Shown here one piece after another: positions 1 through 10,049 of a DNA stretch of 64,000 bases. The notes under the pieces were generated by a model. That model was not told the DNA's origin. It saw only the letters and a program-made list of their open reading frames with translations, and searched no databases. The DNA comes from Benincasa hispida (lineage: Eukaryota; Streptophyta; Magnoliopsida; Cucurbitales; Cucurbitaceae). Both the position numbers and the translations under genes were made by a program. How positions within the stretch are numbered: the stretch's first letter is position 1; the number at the start of each line of letters is the position of its first letter. The DNA is taken from positions 14,390,515-14,454,514 of the forward strand of contig NC_052359.1 of NCBI RefSeq assembly GCF_009727055.1, written 5' to 3'.

Positions 1-250
1 TATCCATATACTACAGACCATTTTGGTTATCACTCAAGACATGATCCACTTGTATGTCACCACATAGATGCTTGAGCCATATATATATATCCAGGGATTT
101 TATGTTTATTGGTTTGTGGTAAAGCAAATATAACAACCAACTGTGCAAAATACAAGATGTGAAGTAAATATCATATATTAACAACACAAGCGTTCGTACA
201 AACTGCTTACAAACTACAGAACACGAGACTTTAGGGCATCAACCCCAACA
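1..250 (-). mobile_element. Long LTR, copy 1 (minus strand, cut by window start)
   Basis: This is the 5' end of a long LTR read on the minus strand. Its outer edge at 250 reads CCCAACA on the plus strand, so TGTTGGG on the element strand, followed inward by a match to the starts of the copies at 12249, 14728 and 23057 (shared word CTCGTGTT...GTAGTTTGTAA). The stretch 1-60 matches the conserved part around the words ATACTACAGACC and CACTTGTATGTC. The rest lies outside the window, so solo LTR versus full element cannot be decided. Confidence 0.75.
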
Positions 251-2000
251 ATGCTTTCATAAAATCATCTTTATACTTAAGCATGAGTTAAAGAGAAATT
301 TTATAAATAGTTTGCTTGGAAACCTTCCTCTTTATACTAGAAATAAAAACAAGTGTCAAACTAGCTTAAAGGAAATCATGCATTCATCAAAGCATTTGGA
401 AAACGCTTGAATTTGTCACTCACAGTCTTGGGTGTCCTTCTTATGGTTGGTAGGCCTTTCCTATTGGCATTTATCCTATGAAATGACAAAAAATTTTTTG
501 TCAATGCTATTAATTCTTTTGTAAGACTAACTTACTTAAACAAGCTTACCATTTAACTTAGAGCACTAGCCCCATTCTCAATGCATACTCCTAACGCATG
601 CTACACTTAGGAAATACCTTGAACCAAGTTGCTATGCTTTGTGGCCACTAGCGCCTGCTCCTTGCATTATAACACGCTCTCAATGCCAATGAGTTTCGTG
701 CCTAACCTATGCGTCAACGCACACAACCCCAATACCACTGCATGCTCACTATTTCGCACATCAAAAAATGTTCGCGCCGTACAACACTTCCCTTGCACTC
801 AATGCCTGCGCCCAACTGCCCTTATATGCATGCCTGCCAGTGCCTCCGTCCGACCAAGTAAGCTACCTGCTAACTCAATCGTTGCAGCTACCTGCTTATT
901 TAACCAAATTTATAAATTCAACTTTAAGCTTGAATAACTCATTTTCCAGACATCATTTTGGAAAAATTTCTTTTAAAAACTTGTTTACAATTATCAACTT
1001 TCTTACCTTAAAATTCGAGCTTCAGATTCCTCCTAATTAGCCCAGAAACTTTTAATCTTCCCACGTTGCTCACGATCACCCGAGAGCTTGAATTACTTGG
1101 GAAAAACTTCAAATTCCAACTTGAAAACGTGAGAGATTTTATCTGACAACCCTAAATCATCATCTACACTCTTCAGCCTTAAACTCAGCTAAAGAATTTC
1201 CCTCTTGGCACAAGTGAAATGGGTAAACCAAAGACTCCTTTCAGCCTCAACCTTTTTATACTTGGAGAAGCATGCCTCTTAACTCAGCTTATAATGTCAT
1301 TTAGCCCACTAAGTGGAATTAAATCTTCTAATCATGACAGCTGGCCCATTAAGGTCGATGCTTAAGCTGAAAACCTTTACTCTTCACCAACGCAAGGCTC
1401 TTACCCATCACTTAGCTCACGCACGCATAACCTCCACTCGGCTAACGCATGCTCATCATCTACCTTCGCCCATGAATCACGTCTTGCAAGCCTTATATTG
1501 CTGCGCACGGTCGACTAGTCTCTCCATCTCAACGCCTTAGAGCATACTCAAGCTATCACATAGGCCAAGCTCATCACATAGCGTCCCCTCAGTCATCGCT
1601 TAGTAAGCCCATACCATAGCCTTACCTTTCGTTAGTGCATGACTAACACCTTACCTAACCTCCTTGGACGTATACGGCTATCGCACACCTAGGCTTCAGC
1701 CTTCAACGCATCTTGGCATCAACACTTGGTTTCCAACAATTAGCCAAATTTCCTTATTTCAACCAAGCACAAATATGCTTTATACCCGAGAGCTTTATGT
1801 ATCAATGCTTAGATTGTTTTCTTCTTCCTTTAACATTCTCAAGCCTCTTCCCTACAATTAAATACTATCATAAGTTACCTAACACAAACTAATCATACTT
1901 AAGTAGGAAAAACAGGGCTTAGAGTTTACATTTTTTAATTTAAAAAAAATGTTAAATAAGTTAATGATATATTATATGCAATATTGATCATTCAAGGGGT
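251..2000. other. Gene-free stretch, probable old retroelement non-coding DNA
   Basis: No credible coding region is visible; short open frames here lack family resemblance. The sequence from about 540 to 1700 is rich in related words such as ACGCATGC and GCTCATCAC, which suggests decayed LTR or untranslated retroelement sequence, but I could not find paired ends, a primer binding site or a target duplication. Confidence 0.4.
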
Positions 2001-2710
2001 TAACAAACATGACATCTTCTAAGATCTCCTACTACTAGAAATTTTATATCAGTTTCCTCACAAAGGTAGAAAAGTATGTTAGGCCTCGTTGGCAGTTTGA
2101 TTTTTTGTTTTGGAAGCTTATAATCACTATATTCACCTATAAATTTTGTGCTTTGTTATACACTCTCGACTACTGTTTTAGAAAACCAATTGAAGTTTTG
2201 AAAACTAATAAAAAAAAAAAGCAGTTTTTATTTATAAAATTTGGCTAGGAATTTAAGTATTTCTTCAACAAAAGTAAAAAACCAAATTATAATATTAGAA
2301 GGAAACAAGCATAAATTTCCAAAGCTAAAAAGTAAAAACATAATTGTTATCAGACGGACCCTAAATAGTTGTCAAACTCTACCTGAGAACCGAGCTTGTA
2401 ATTTAACCTATTTCAGTTTTTTGCAAGTTGTCTCATGAGATGTCGAGGTGCACGCAAGCTAGTTTGGGAAAATTTTATAGTACGAGTATTATACTCCTTT
2501 TTTTCATACTATATATTTGTCTTCATAAATATTAGCGACCGTACATCAATGTCATTGGGTCCCACTCTACTTTTGAAAGTATGTTGATGTAACGCACAAC
2601 AAATGAAGTTATTGTAACTATTTTTATTTCTTTTATTTGGTGGAAGGCATTAAAAGTTCAAAGTAAACACAAATCTTAAAATTATTAATATTCAGAGTGA
2701 TCAATTGAAT
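1990..2710. repeat. Dispersed repeat copy 1 with embedded MITE
   Basis: This block is homologous to 34885-35370. Shared parts lie on both sides of an embedded small element: AGTTTCCTCACA before it, and GAGCTTGTAATTTAA, GCAAGTTGTC and TTTGGTGGAAGG after it. The embedded MITE spans about 2082-2362 and has imperfect terminal inverted repeats, GGCCTCGTTGG at the left and the complement of CAGACGGACCCT at the right, of the kind seen in many plant hAT-type MITEs. This copy has about 100 extra bases near 2490-2600 compared with the second copy. Confidence 0.6.
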
Positions 2711-3180
2711 CAAGAGTACATTTACCATTTGGAATTTAGGGTGGAATTGTAATTGGATTAAGTTGTAAAAAGAATGGGCTAGAATGATACTTCAATGACC
2801 TTTGATGATGTTCATTAACATGTGATAGAATTGAGCTCCATGTTAAAAGAAAACTAATTGCTTTTGTTTATTAACATCTGGAGTGGTTAATAAAAAAAAT
2901 GTGTGTTTAGCATAATGTCGACTATTCTGTTGATTTTCTAGGCTTTGAGGGTTGTTGCATGTCTGATATAGGATGTGGATTCTTTTTGGGAATCAAACTT
3001 GTAATTTGAGTTACTTAATTTTATGTAGCCAAACTAGAGACATCGAGGATGAGAACACAATGGATAATGTGGGCACACAGTATTAGAACCTAGAGCGAGA
3101 TTAAAGAAGCTTTGACTCAAATACCATCAGATTTTTTATTTGTTTATAACTAACTTGTATAACGGACAGCTGGTATAACC
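2711..3180. other. Gene-free AT-rich stretch
   Basis: I see no coding region, structured RNA or clear terminal repeat here. It separates the dispersed repeat from the first 398-bp copia-type direct repeat. Confidence 0.4.
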
Positions 3181-3578
3181 TTATAAATACCACTGATTTT
3201 GAATCCAAAGTAGAGAGTTATCATCATTTCTTAGTTTTCTTGCAAACAACAAATGTGTAAGCAATCTTCATTAAGTAAAAGATTTCAAATCTTCCTGTGG
3301 ACGTAGACAACCTTGCTGAACCACATAAACATCTTGTCTCTTTCTTCTTCCCTTTTCTTTCTTGTTTCAATCGAGTATTTCTTGACTGCAAATTGCGTGC
3401 CAATCGTTTACATTACAAATCGCATCGAGTAATAAAGTTATCAAGTCAATCGTGCATCGATTCATCACTATCGAGTAGGTCTGAGTACATCGTTTTCACC
3501 TTTGAGTTGCACCTAGTATTGTTTAAGAACCGTCGAGTACGATCGAGTATTAACTTTGTTGTCATCGAGTTGCATCGA
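3181..3578 (+). repeat. 398-bp direct repeat, copy 1 (copia LTR R-U5-like)
   Basis: This segment is nearly the same as 5955-6352, in direct orientation and of exactly the same length. It begins with TTATAAATACCAC, a likely TATA box, and contains GTGGACGTAG and GAACCACATAAAC words that are typical of the R-U5 part of many plant Ty1/copia LTRs. It ends in repeated ATCGAGT words and passes directly into copia reverse transcriptase sequence, so the leader, gag, protease and integrase of this element are missing. Confidence 0.65.
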
Positions 3579-3585
3579 GTCTGAT

Positions 3586-3840
3586 GTGACTCTCGATAGA
3601 TATAAGGCTAGGTTGGTTGCTAAAGGGTTCACTCAGACATATGGGGTGGATACACCTGTGGCAAAACTTAACACCACTCGTGTTCTTCTCTCAGTTGCTA
3701 TTAATCAAGATTGGCCCTTACATCAATTGGATGTGAAAAATGCATTTATGAATGGTGATTTGAAAGAAGAGGTCTATATGAACCCACCTCAAGGTTTTGA
3801 AGCACGGTTTGGTAACCAGGTTTGCAAATTAAAGAAGTAT
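3586..3840 (+). pseudogene. Ty1/copia reverse transcriptase, N-terminal fragment
   Basis: The translation carries the copia RT start motif RYKARLVAKGFTQ, then LHQLDVKNAFMNGDLKEEVYM, PPQGFE and VCKLKK. It ends where chloroplast DNA begins and resumes at about 4624 with SLYGLKQSPRAWF, which in copia normally follows CKLKK almost directly. The reading frame is open from 3556, but the first codons belong to the 398-bp repeat, so that ATG is not a real start. This is half of a disrupted retrotransposon polymerase, with no sign of function. Confidence 0.9.
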
Positions 3841-4088
3841 GACTAAAACGAAAGGAGAGGTTCTATTTCTGTAGAACAAATCAAGAATCAAGAAAGGAAC
3901 TCTTACTTTTTTATATCATTTACATATACAATAGGATCCGGATATTGATCCAAGTCATCTAATTATTCTTTGTTTTGTAGTACAATACTTTACTTTACTG
4001 GATTTCGCTTCATTTATCATATTTATCATTTAGTTTAGTTTTAATTTAGGTTTATGAAATTTAAATAAAATAAAAATAAGGAGTCTTT

Positions 4089-4376
4089 ATGTCGCGTTAC
4101 AGAGGGCCTCGTTTCAAAAAAATACGCCGTCTGGGGGCTTTACCGGGACTAACTAGTAAAAGGCCCAAAACCGGAAACGATCTTAAAAACCAATCGCGTT
4201 CCGGTAAAAAATCTCAATATCGTATTCGTTTAGAAGAAAAACAAAAATTGCGTTTTCATTATGGTCTTACAGAACGACAATTACTTAAATACGTTCGTAT
4301 CGCCGGAAAAGCCAAAGGATCAACGGGTCAAGTTTTACTACAATTACTTGAAATGCGTTTGGATAACATCCTTTTA
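4089..4376 (+). pseudogene. rps4: Plastid rps4 fragment (ribosomal protein S4), 5' part
   Basis: The first 96 or so codons match chloroplast ribosomal protein S4: [20 protein letters not shown], then [39 protein letters not shown] and [10 protein letters not shown] normal plastid S4 has about 200 residues; here the frame leaves the family after DNIL and continues into antisense rps11. The upstream AT-rich spacer and the GGAG ribosome-binding-like sequence 5-9 bases before the ATG also came from the plastid. The N-terminal part has no stops, which suggests a fairly recent transfer, but the protein lacks most of the S4 RNA-binding domain and would not be expected to work in the nucleus. Confidence 0.93.
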
Positions 4377-4590
4377 GGGGGCCTACAGCCATTATGTGGC
4401 ATAGGGGTTACATCCCGTATGAAACTTAATAGTATACCGCTTCTACGAATAGCTCTTAATGCTGCATCTCTTCCGAGACCAGGGCCCTTTATCATAACTT
4501 CGGCTCGTTGCATACCTTGATCCACTACTGCCCGAATAGCATTTCCTGCTGCAGTTTGAGCGGCAAATGGTGTCCCTCTTCTTGTACCTT
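4377..4590 (-). pseudogene. rps11: Plastid rps11 fragment (ribosomal protein S11), C-terminal part
   Basis: Read on the minus strand this encodes [54 protein letters not shown] and [14 protein letters not shown], the C-terminal two thirds of chloroplast ribosomal protein S11. The N-terminal third is missing at the right edge (about 4588) and the last codons are replaced by the rps4 join. It shares its DNA with the tail of the 143-codon open frame that starts as rps4, so that frame is a chimera. Confidence 0.93.
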
Positions 4591-4620
4591 ACATTAGATC
4601 TAATAGAATTATTTTGCTGT

Positions 4621-5754
4621 ATCCAGACTCTCTATATGGCCTAAAGCAGTCTCCTAGAGCCTGGTTCAATAGGTTCACTATCTTTGTCAAGTCCCAAGAG
4701 TTTGTTCAAGGGAATTTTGATCATACCTTGTTCACTAAGAGGTCGACACTAGGAAAAGTAGTTGTTTTGATTGTCTATGTTGACGATATTATCCTGTCAG
4801 GGGATGATTCAGTAGAGATTGGTAGGTTGAAACAAAGAATGGTAGATGAGTTCAAGATCAAAGATCTTGATGACTTGAGATATTTCCTTGGAATGGGATC
4901 TCTGTGTCTCAGAGGAATATACGCTAGACTTGTTGAGAGAAATTGGGATTACTGGGTGCAAACTTGCAGATTCACCAGGAAAAGTCAATAACAATCTAGT
5001 AAAATTAGTAGAATCAGTAAAAGTCAATAACAATCTGGTAGACTTGTTGAGGAAAGATATCGACGTCTTGTGGGAAAGCTGATCTATCTTTCTCATACCA
5101 GGCCTAATATATCGTATGCGGTTAGTTTAGTCAGTCAGTTTATGCAGGCTCCTTATGAAAGACATATGGAGGCAATTACACGGATTCTGAGATATATGAA
5201 GTCTACGCCCGGAAAAGGCTTGGCATTCAGAAAACATGACAAAAGATGCATTGAGGCTTACACAGATTCAGACTGGGTTGGTTCTATTACTGATAGAAAG
5301 TCTACCTCGGGATATTGTATATTTGTGTGGGGAAATCTAGTTACCTGGCAGAGTAAGAACAAGGTGTTTGGCTAGAAGTAGTGCCGAAGCTGAATACAGA
5401 GCTATGAGCCTGGGAATTTGTAAAGAAATTTAGTTGAAAAAGGTTCTAGTAGATCTTCATCAGGAAAGTCATGACCCGATGAGACTTTATTGCGACAATA
5501 AGGTTGCTATTAATATTGCTAACAATCTTGTCCAACACGACAACACCAAACATGTTGAGATCGACCGACACTTCATCAAAGAGAAACTGGATAATGGTAG
5601 TATCTGCATTCCCTATGCTCTGTCCAGTCAACAGATTGCAGATGTCCTCACCAAAGGGTTATTGAGGCAGACATTTGACACCTGTGTTAGCAAGTTTGGT
5701 CTTATTGATATCTACGCCCCAACTTTAGGGGGAGTGTTGAAAAATGTTGTTTAG
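4621..5754 (+). pseudogene. Ty1/copia reverse transcriptase and RNase H, C-terminal part
   Basis: The RT resumes with SLYGLKQSPRAWFNRF and carries the catalytic IVYVDDIILSGDD motif near 4770. It then loses frame after YFLGM at about 4893 and continues in other frames through KLIYLSHTRPNISYAVSLVS, RNase H motifs EAYTDSDWVGSITDRKSTSG and LYCDNKVAINIANN, and the end motif ADVLTKGL near 5640. A small duplication of AGTCAATAACAATCT occurs around 4984 and 5022. The polypurine tract TTTAGGGGGAG directly before 5735 marks the start of the 3' LTR. Frameshifts and the plastid insert make this a dead element. Confidence 0.92.
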
Positions 5755-5954
5755 CCCTAAGGGGATTTTAGTCTTTTTACGTGGTGTCTACAGTCTAGGG
5801 TTTTTAACCTATGGCTATTTATATCTATACCTGTACTATGTAGTGTGTATCAAAAAATTAATAAAAAAAACTCTTATCTTGATTTTTTCTCCCTAGCCTA
5901 GGGTTTTCTACGTAACTTTGATGTTTTTTTTTCTACCCTTTAGTTTTTCAATAC
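5735..5954 (+). mobile_element. Probable 3' LTR of the copia element
   Basis: It begins with TGTTGAAAAATG directly after the polypurine tract and includes a TATTTATATCTATA promoter-like stretch. The right edge is uncertain because the second 398-bp repeat starts at 5955. No matching 5' LTR is visible before the RT fragment, which fits a deletion of the 5' part of this element. Confidence 0.6.
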
Positions 5955-6352
5955 TTATAAATACCACTTATTTTGAATTCAAAAATAGAGAGTTATCATC
6001 ATTTCTTAGTTTTCTTGTAAACAACAAATCTGTAAGCAATCTTCATTAAGTAAAAGATTTCAGATCTTCACGTGGACGTAGGCAGCCTTTTGAACCACGT
6101 AAACACTGTGTCTTTTTCTTCTTCCCTTATCTTTATTGTTTCAATTAAGTATTTCTTTACTGCAAATTGCGCACCAATCATTTACATTACAAATCGCATC
6201 GAGTAATCAAGTTATCAAGTCAATCGTGCATCGATTCATCGCTATCAAATAGGTCCGAGTACATCATTTTCACCTTCGAGTTGCACCTAGTATCGTTCAA
6301 GAATCATCGAACACGATCGAGTATTAACTCTGTTGTCATCGAGTTGCATCGA
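5955..6352 (+). repeat. 398-bp direct repeat, copy 2 (copia LTR R-U5-like)
   Basis: This is the partner of 3181-3578, starting with TTATAAATACCAC and ending with GAGTTGCATCGA. The pair brackets the copia remnant and could be LTR parts of an outer copia-type element whose interior was replaced or rearranged. The sequences diverge sharply after this point. Confidence 0.65.
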
Positions 6353-6673
6353 AAATTTAACAGAGACTAGTCAGACGAGAAGAGAATTCTGATCAAAAAT
6401 CAAGTAGCAAGGAGTCGAGCGTCGAATTCCGAGTATCGAGGATTTGGCATAATCAATTTGAACCATTTCTTCATCTCTTCAACGGTGATCTTGAGTATTT
6501 GAGACTTGTGGAGGATCTTCAGCCCAACTGAGACATTATCATGAGATCGAGAGTTTGCATACCAAATGAGAGCAGGAATTCATGTTTTTTACGGGAGCAA
6601 GAGTGACTATGACAATATCGTATTTTTTTGGCATGTTCCATGTTTGGGTGAATGGTTTAGGGAACATATTCAA

Positions 6674-6706
<33 letters not shown>

Positions 6707-6755
6707 CTTTAAATTTATAAATTTAACCTTACCGTCTTACGTGTATAGTGTTAAA
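6353..6755. other. Gene-free stretch with TA microsatellite
   Basis: I see no gene. It contains a TA dinucleotide run at 6680-6706. An open frame crosses it into the next feature, but the part before 6756 is low-complexity translation and is probably not coding. Confidence 0.5.
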
Positions 6756-7076
6756 ATGGAGCATGTTCTAAAGCTACCTATCATTAGTCACTTTCCTGGA
6801 CAAGTCAACAGTCAATCACATGTTAGTATTGCGAAAAAGCTTACACCCACCCAACTTGGTATGTTTAGGAGAACTGTCTTCACATGGTTTCTTGACATGG
6901 ATTTAGTGTTCAACAGTCCATTACTACATCAACAGTTGATAAGGGAGGTCGTTGATGAGAAAGAGGATGTGATCTTGAGATTTAACGTGGGTGGTATGAT
7001 CATCACATTCTCCAAAGAAGAATTCCTATTGGTAATTAGATTTTGGCAATCCCCAGAGGTAGTGGTTCAACACTAG
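6756..7076 (+). pseudogene. DUF1985 domain fragment (transposon-associated)
   Basis: The translation has LGMFRRTVFTWFLDMD, NSPLLHQQLIREV, LRFNVGGMIITFSKEEFLLV, a recognisable DUF1985 pattern. In plants this domain occurs mostly in Ulp1-protease-type genes carried by Mutator-like or other DNA transposons. Only about 105 residues remain and no Ulp1 peptidase domain follows. The ATG at 6756 is the most sensible start, since the residues before it come from the TA repeat. It is probably a remnant of a transposon-borne gene; function is unknown. Confidence 0.65.
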
Positions 7077-7218
7077 GTGTCATCTACAATTCAGGCAAAG
7101 CACTTTCATTCGATCATCACTCTAGTTGAACCCAATTTTATCCCATAGTAACTTAGAAAATGCATTATATTTGATCTTCAATGTATGCAGACAAGATTGT
7201 TTATGTAGTGATAACGTT

Positions 7219-7440
7219 CACTACAACAATTTTTCTAACATCAACTGTTGGATATAATTATTGCGTGTCGTAGTCAAGTTTCAACGGTTGATGTTCTTGA
7301 AACCATTTTCAGCTCTCCAATAAAGACTTGCAGGTTGCAGCCACTTCTTGAAGTGCAACGACCAAAACAACATCCTCTTCGAGCACTAGAAAATGTTTGT
7401 ATACCCCTCAAACTCGTCGGGATGTGGTTGTTGTAAAAGT
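7219..7440. mobile_element. Possible CACTA-type transposon end
   Basis: CACTACAACAATTTTT at 7219 resembles the terminal repeat of plant CACTA elements, and nearby ACATCAACTGTTG and CAACGGTTGATGT form an inverted pair such as is seen in subterminal regions. No opposite end or 3-bp target duplication was found, so this is weak. Confidence 0.3.
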
Positions 7441-7553
7441 CATCTTATGTTTTCTATATAAAAAAATAAATTAATGCATCTTGCTATGTACCCAAACATG
7501 TATACTTGTAACTAATGGAAAAATATATATAATAATTAATTTTAAAAAAACTC

Positions 7554-8870
7554 ATGTACAAAAAGCATCCAACAGTACGAAAGATACACATACAAGAAGG
7601 TGTCGATTATGATGAAACCTTCAATCTCGTGATTAAGAAATCAACTGTTTGTATCATATTCTCCTTAGCAGCTCAAAATAAATGGCAACTCCGCCAACTT
7701 GATGTCAAGAAACCACCAGGTTTTGTTGACCCTTCTCAACCAACTGTTGTTTGCAAGTTATACAAATCATTGTATGGTCTAAAATTGGCATCCGCGCTTG
7801 GTTTGATTGTTTCACTTCCCATCTATTGACACTTGGTTTTGTAGCATCTATGATAGATTCATCTCTCTTTGTTCAAAGTGATGGCAACTCTCTTATTTAT
7901 CTGCTTTTATACGTCGACGACATAATTGTTACTGGAAATGCTCCAAATTATATTGATTGTCTTATCTCACAGTTGAAGCATCAGCTTAAAATGACTGATT
8001 TGGGTCTTTTATGTTATTTCCTAGGACTAGAATTATCACAAACTGATAGAGGAATATTTGTCCGTCAAGCCAAATATATTAGAAATTTGTTGCAACGTTA
8101 TGGTATGATAAAAGTAAAACACAGTATCGCTCCATTGGCATTAACTCATTCCTCAGATACTAGTCAATCTTGTTCTATTGATGATGCTTGAAGTTGTTGG
8201 GCCTTAATTGGTGCTCTTCAATATCTAACGTTTAGTAGACCTGATATTAGTTATGTTGTCAGCAAATTTCTCAATATGTGCATACTCCTCATGATTCTCA
8301 CTTAATTGCTACAAAAAGAATGCTTAGATATCTTACTGGCACCCAGTCTTGGGATATTTTTCAAGAAGTCAGACAAAAATTTTCTGTCTATGTGCTTACA
8401 CAGACTCTAATTGGGCTGGTGATCCTGTGGATAGAAGATCTACCTCTAGCTTTGTTATTTTTCTAGGATCAAATCCAATTTCATGGGGAGCTAAGAAACA
8501 GTTTACAGTGTCTGGGAGCTCTATTGAAGTCGAATATCGGGCTTTAGCATCTACAGTTGCTAAATTAAGTTGGCTCCGATAAGTTCTTAAGAATCTTTGT
8601 GTTTTTAGTTCTCAAGCACCTTTACTACTTTTTGACAATGTTTCTGCTATACAACTGTCTCGAAATCCTATTTTTATGGTTGTACGAAACATATTGAGAT
8701 AGATTTCTATTTTATTCGAGAGCGTGTTGTTCGTTGAGACATTGATTTGCAGTATATTTTTACTGAAAATCGGTTGGTAGACTTGTTTACAAAGCCTCAC
8801 ACTGATACTCGATTGCACTTTTTTTTTTTTTTCCAAACTTCTACCTTGTACACACTTCATTAAAATGAGG
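7554..8870 (+). pseudogene. Ty1/copia pol relic (RT and RNase H)
   Basis: A second, different copia polymerase fragment. It starts with EGVDYDETFNLVIK, then WQLRQLDVK joined directly to PPGFVDPSQP, so about 17 residues normally between these motifs are deleted. A frameshift follows, then AWFDCF, LLYVDDIIVTGN (catalytic YVDD near 7910), DLGLLCYFLGLEL, a stop near 8190, AYTDSNWAGDPVDRRSTS (RNase H, about 8395) and EVEYRALA. Beyond 8580 the remaining RNase H is decayed, ending near the T-run at 8819. No LTRs or polypurine tract were recognised. Clearly non-functional. Confidence 0.88.
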
Positions 8871-9642
8871 AGAACCCTCTCTTTCTAAATGAGAGATTTA
8901 TCGAAATCTACTTTAGTCTCATAAGTCTACAAACTTTAAAAAAAGAAACAAAATAAATTTTAAATGGTTCACTATTTTCTTTGCTAAAATAAAATTGGAG
9001 TAAATATTTTTTTTAAAAAAAGGAAAGTACTGTTCCTTTATGGATTTTTGTTATTAAAGATCCATAAATATATGAAATTTTCCATTATTTAAAATTCTAC
9101 TTAAAAGTGGGGTTGAGTAATGTTCTCTTTTTGGACTTTATTAAGTTCTTTAGATACATGAAATTTTGCCATCAAACATCGACGACGGTAATTAGAAATA
9201 TCAAAGTTTGATGTTATAATATTTTTGAGGTGTAGGAAATTCAAAATAAGTTTTCAATCTTCTTCATAGCTCTGATGCCACTTATTATTATTAGTTCATA
9301 TTTTATTTCTAAAATGTGAGCTAATAGGCATGGAACATTTTAAAAACAAAGCAAAATAACATTTTATGGATCTTTTTAATTTTTTTAGTTGAATAATAAA
9401 AGATGAATTGGTAACCGTTTTTATGGGGATTGTAGGATGTTAACACCTTTCCTACACACAAATGAGTCCCGAACTCAAATTTGAATTTATATAGACCAAT
9501 AGTTTTAAAAAATTAAGTGACCTCATGGTAATGTGGTAGTGGTCTTCTATACAGTCAACTAGCATCCTTATGAATATATAATATAACATACATGAACATT
9601 ATATGCATGAACAAATTCATGTGATACAAAATAGAGTCTTAC
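8871..9642. other. Gene-free AT-rich stretch
   Basis: No coding region, terminal repeat or array is visible. The end at about 9600-9642 holds the intron of the next minus-strand remnant. Confidence 0.5.
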
Positions 9643-9783
9643 CTTAACCCATTCGTCAAACACAGCCTTCTCACAGTTTAACGTCATTGTCTCATCATTC
9701 CAGCTGAACCCACTCACACGTAGTAATTCAGTCAATGCATTATACTTCGCCTTTGTTCGGATGATGTTGCACTTGAAGTCATC
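9643..9783 (-). pseudogene. Myb/SANT-like exon of a PIF/Harbinger-associated protein
   Basis: On the minus strand these 47 codons read FKCNIIRTKAKYNALTELL and FSWNDETMTLNCEKAVFDEW, the pattern of the plant Myb/SANT-like DNA-binding domain (Myb_DNA-bind_3) that forms the second protein of PIF/Harbinger transposons. A splice acceptor (CATATAG before 9783) and a donor (AAG then GTAAGA at 9642) bracket it exactly, so it looks like one exon. No other exons of this gene were found. It lies downstream, on the same strand, of the transposase remnant at 10050-10358. Confidence 0.7.
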
Positions 9784-10049
9784 CTATATGTGCAAAAATA
9801 AATAAATAAATAAAAATAAAACAAAGACAAAAACAAAACAAAAATATGAAGCCATACAATATATACATCCAAAACAGTATATGAAGTAACATATGTAATT
9901 TAAACCATGAACAGTATCCAATATAAACCAGCCAACCGGTTGCACAAATTCAGAAATACTCAAATACAGTCTACAAAAAATACAAATATATCTATAAGCG
10001 TACAATACAATGTGCTATCAAACATCATAAGCTAACTATTATCATGTCG

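Larger units (their letters stand above)
3841..4590. other. Nuclear plastid DNA (NUPT) insert, rps4-rps11 mosaic
   Basis: A block of chloroplast-derived DNA lies within copia reverse transcriptase. From 3841 to about 4375 it follows the plastid rps4 5' region and the rps4 reading frame; from about 4376 to 4588 it follows the 3' half of plastid rps11 in antisense. These genes are tens of kilobases apart in standard plastid genomes, so two fragments were joined before or during insertion. The join lies in CTTTTAGGG, where both plastid sequences share a T-rich run, which suggests microhomology. About 30 bases, 4589-4620, including the palindrome ATTAGATCTAAT, are unassigned filler before the RT resumes. 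Confidence 0.9.

Noticed and set aside
629..1540. Several 75-102 codon frames
   Set aside because: No recognisable domains, unusual composition and overlapping frames; more likely retroelement non-coding DNA.
4089..4520. Functional nuclear or plastid rps4 gene
   Set aside because: Only about half of S4 is present, it runs into antisense rps11, and it lies between two halves of a copia RT.
6582..6755. N-terminal extension of the DUF1985 frame
   Set aside because: It includes Ile-Tyr runs from the TA microsatellite, so it is not credible coding sequence.
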